From Sulfobacillus thermosulfidooxidans (GTDB lineage Bacteria > Bacillota > Sulfobacillia > Sulfobacillales > Sulfobacillaceae), in the NCBI RefSeq assembly GCF_001280565.1, contig NZ_LGRO01000001.1, positions 1,054,001 through 1,118,000 of the forward strand: a DNA stretch of 64,000 bases, read 5' to 3'. Each line of letters starts with the position of its first letter. Position 1 is the first letter of the stretch. Under the pieces are notes generated by a model. It searched no databases and was not told where the DNA came from. It worked only from the letters and a program-made list of their open reading frames with translations. Positions 62,060 to 64,000 of the stretch are shown piece by piece. The position numbers were made by a program, and so were the translations under genes.

Positions 62060-62815
62060 ATGAGTGCCATCGCAGTCTTAAAAATTGGATCGACGACGAC
62101 GGCTTTATTGATTGCCAAAAATCTCTCTACACCTTTAGTCTATGAGCAATCGGTGGTGAACCTATTTGCCGAGGATGCGTCCATCCAGTTGGAGCAAACC
62201 CTGGCACGATTTACGCAACTATCAGACCAGTGGCACTGTCCGAGACGATTGGCGGCGGGGGGAGAGGCGATTCGTCAGTTGCCTCATCTTGCGACATCTA
62301 TTCGTCACTGGGGATGGCCTCTGTGGCCTGTTGATGGACAGATGGAAGGGCATTTAACGTGGTTTGCTGTAAAAGCATTAGAACCGCAAATGGATTGGAT
62401 TATTGATATTGGGGGTGGGAGTACGGAATTTGCCTCCTCCCAGCATATTATCTCCCTGCCTATTGGGGCAGCTACTACCGTTCGTCAAATTCCATGGCCT
62501 CAAGATATCCACGCCGAAGAGCCATATGTTGTGGGAGGAACAGCCCACGCTCTGTCATTACTCACTGGGCAACGGGTCATGCGCTTGACGGACATTGAAA
62601 GCGTAGCGGAACAGATCGTGCACCACCCTGAACGCCTCAATTTTATGGATCCCGTGAGACGGACTATTTTTCCGAATGGCCTTAAGGTCATTCAGGAGAT
62701 TATGCGACATTATCATTGGTCTAAGGTCACCTATTCCCCTTATGGCTTTCTCCAAGGGATTTGGTTGGCCTGTGCGTTGGGCAAGGATCAGAAAACGGGG
62801 AACGGTGATTTATGA
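62060..62815 (+). CDS. short Ppx/GppA-like protein
   Basis: The 251-residue protein has the phosphate-2 motif IDIGGGSTEFA (about 114-124) and GVxxLPIGAA-like SLPIGAATTV of the Ppx/GppA (ASKHA) fold, plus a C-terminal helical part with YSPYGFLQGIWL. The phosphate-1 motif reads VLKIGSTTT where active enzymes have DIGSNS, so the catalytic Asp is a Lys here. It is also shorter than the usual 300 or more residues. It may have lost polyphosphate or pppGpp hydrolysis and work as a binding protein. AAGGAGATACC precedes the ATG. Its stop overlaps the mutS start by 4 bases. Confidence 0.75.
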   Translation: MSAIAVLKIGSTTTALLIAKNLSTPLVYEQSVVNLFAEDASIQLEQTLARFTQLSDQWHCPRRLAAGGEAIRQLPHLATSIRHWGWPLWPVDGQMEGHLTWFAVKALEPQMDWIIDIGGGSTEFASSQHIISLPIGAATTVRQIPWPQDIHAEEPYVVGGTAHALSLLTGQRVMRLTDIESVAEQIVHHPERLNFMDPVRRTIFPNGLKVIQEIMRHYHWSKVTYSPYGFLQGIWLACALGKDQKTGNGDL

Positions 62816-64000
62816 CCGCGAAACTGACGCCGATGCAAGAACAGTATCAGCGACTGAAACAACAACATCCGGAGGCTTTGTTGTTTTTCCGTTTGGGCGA
62901 TTTTTATGAATTATTTGGTGAGGATGCAGAAATTGCCGCACCGATTTTGGATGTGCAATTAACCACCCGGGATAAAGTGACGCCGATGTGTGGAGTTCCT
63001 TATCACGCAGTAGATCAATATTTGCGCAAATTGGTTGAGAAAGGTTTTACCATCGCCATTGCGGAACAAATGGAAGATCCTCGCTTTGCCAAAGGCTTGG
63101 TGGACCGCGAGATTATCCGGGTGGTCTCACCGGGGACCTTTGTTGATGAATCAGACGGACAGCCTACACGCTTTGCTGTTCTCTATGTGGCTAAGCGCGA
63201 ATGGGCCTTGGTCATCGCGGAATTAGCCACGGGATCGGTGTATTTTACGGAACAACGGATTAATTCCCGCATGACGACCTGGATACAAGAAGAGTGGGAA
63301 CGGTGGCATCCCCAAGAATATTTGACGAATTGGGAAACGGATGTTGTTTTAGCCGGTAAGGCTGTTGCGGATAGATCATGGTTTAATAAAATCTTGTCGC
63401 CTCGGGATTTAGAACAATACTTAGCGCAGAAGTTCGGAACCTCCGGTTTACGTACCTTTGGTCTGGTTGAACATCCTACAGCGCAGGCTGCGCTTTATGT
63501 GTTGTGGCGTTATTTAACCGACTTGGAACACCGCGAACCGGTGCACTTGACCAATATTTTGTGGTACCATCCTGGCCAACAAATGGCGGTGAGCGCGAGA
63601 ACCCTGCATCAATTACATGTGTTATCTAGTGATGGTCCCAGTCTTCTCTCCATTTTAGATAAGACGCTGACACCAATGGGTTCACGCTTGTTAGCATCGT
63701 GGTTAGAGCGACCGTTAACATGTAAAAGCCAAATTTTATTGCGCCAACAGGCGATCAAATGGTTTATGACGCAGCTTGCTATCCGTAAACAAGTCCGCGA
63801 ACGGTTACAAATCATAGGTGATCTTTCCAAAAAGATTTCCCGAGTGGCCCTAGGTATGGCTACACCCAAAGATCTCGTTGCGATTGCTAAAACGCTAGCC
63901 ACAACATTGGACATCTACCACACGGTACAGGACATGCCACACGATCTTTTACCGGTCTTCCCCTCTTTGGATGTGATTTCAGATATCTTGTTACATTTAC
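62812..64000 (+). CDS. mutS: DNA mismatch repair protein MutS, 3' end outside the window
   Basis: The ATG at 62812 overlaps the Ppx-like stop (ATGA), and the frame is open to the end of the window, giving about 396 residues. The N-terminal mismatch-recognition domain is clear: MTPMQEQY-like start, FRLGDFYELF with the Phe-x-Glu that contacts the mismatch (residues about 27-36), MCGVPYHA, EKGFTIAIAEQMEDP, and REIIRVVSPGT. The connector and core domains follow (SLLSILDKTLTPMGSRLLASWL near residue 280). The ATPase domain lies outside. MutS finds replication mismatches. The usual Firmicute neighbours ymdB and recA are found 8-11 kb upstream. Confidence 0.95.
   Translation, partial: MTAKLTPMQEQYQRLKQQHPEALLFFRLGDFYELFGEDAEIAAPILDVQLTTRDKVTPMCGVPYHAVDQYLRKLVEKGFTIAIAEQMEDPRFAKGLVDREIIRVVSPGTFVDESDGQPTRFAVLYVAKREWALVIAELATGSVYFTEQRINSRMTTWIQEEWERWHPQEYLTNWETDVVLAGKAVADRSWFNKILSPRDLEQYLAQKFGTSGLRTFGLVEHPTAQAALYVLWRYLTDLEHREPVHLTNILWYHPGQQMAVSARTLHQLHVLSSDGPSLLSILDKTLTPMGSRLLASWLERPLTCKSQILLRQQAIKWFMTQLAIRKQVRERLQIIGDLSKKISRVALGMATPKDLVAIAKTLATTLDIYHTVQDMPHDLLPVFPSLDVISDILLHL

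Overview
The window looks like a chromosomal segment of a spore-forming, probably acidophilic Firmicute. I infer something close to Sulfobacillus, from the gene content rather than from any marker RNA. Supporting signs are strong AGGAGG-type ribosome binding sites, frequent GTG/TTG starts, sporulation-type cell-wall genes (PdaB-like deacetylase, YaaH-like GH18, two S11 carboxypeptidases), the rodZ-pgsA-cinA-recA-ymdB block typical of Firmicutes, an acid-type glutamic peptidase (family G1), copper detoxification (copA-copZ) and an iron-export ABC pair. I saw no rRNA, tRNA, CRISPR array or intact transposon.

Layout. 1-19 kb: transporters (a truncated MFS, a DHA2 drug exporter, two more MFS proteins), a HelD-like RNA-polymerase recycling helicase, a UbiB-type kinase, DNA polymerase IV, a nucleoside hydrolase, an ArsR-MFS pair, a K+ channel-like protein with an altered pore, a membrane-bound LuxR regulator and a PQQ-propeller lipoprotein. 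19-25 kb: murI, a TnpB transposase remnant, an acyl-CoA ligase and copA-copZ ending at a clear terminator. 25-29 kb: an ArgA-like acetyltransferase, DedA, a PfkB kinase, a lipoprotein, and a TPR-esterase pair.

29-35 kb is the most distinctive accessory stretch. It holds a G1 glutamic peptidase, a TrmB-type regulator with a four-cysteine cluster coupled to a 2OG-Fe(II) oxygenase, a divergent DUF3050 (heme-oxygenase-like) protein, a small winged-helix protein, and a fetAB-like iron exporter whose start is preceded by a stem-loop. Three metal-oxidase or iron-transport units and two regulators within 5 kb suggest an iron or oxidative-stress theme; this is inference. 35-39 kb has a triple peptidoglycan-binding/propeller protein divergent from a protein with an extreme tryptophan content.

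39-64 kb is mainly housekeeping: acyl-CoA dehydrogenase-asnS, rodZ, dacF, pdaB, rimO-pgsA, a membrane protein coupled to a short FtsH-like protease, cinA, a DEAD-box helicase, recA-recX, a YfhL-type ferredoxin, ymdB, an M19 dipeptidase, pepA, GH18, DedA, a second S11 carboxypeptidase, a NiaR-like repressor, a Ppx/GppA-like protein and the 5' part of mutS, which runs off the window. The rny gene expected between recA and ymdB is absent from this place.

Many same-strand neighbours overlap by 4-20 bases, consistent with translational coupling, and several convergent pairs overlap at their 3' ends.
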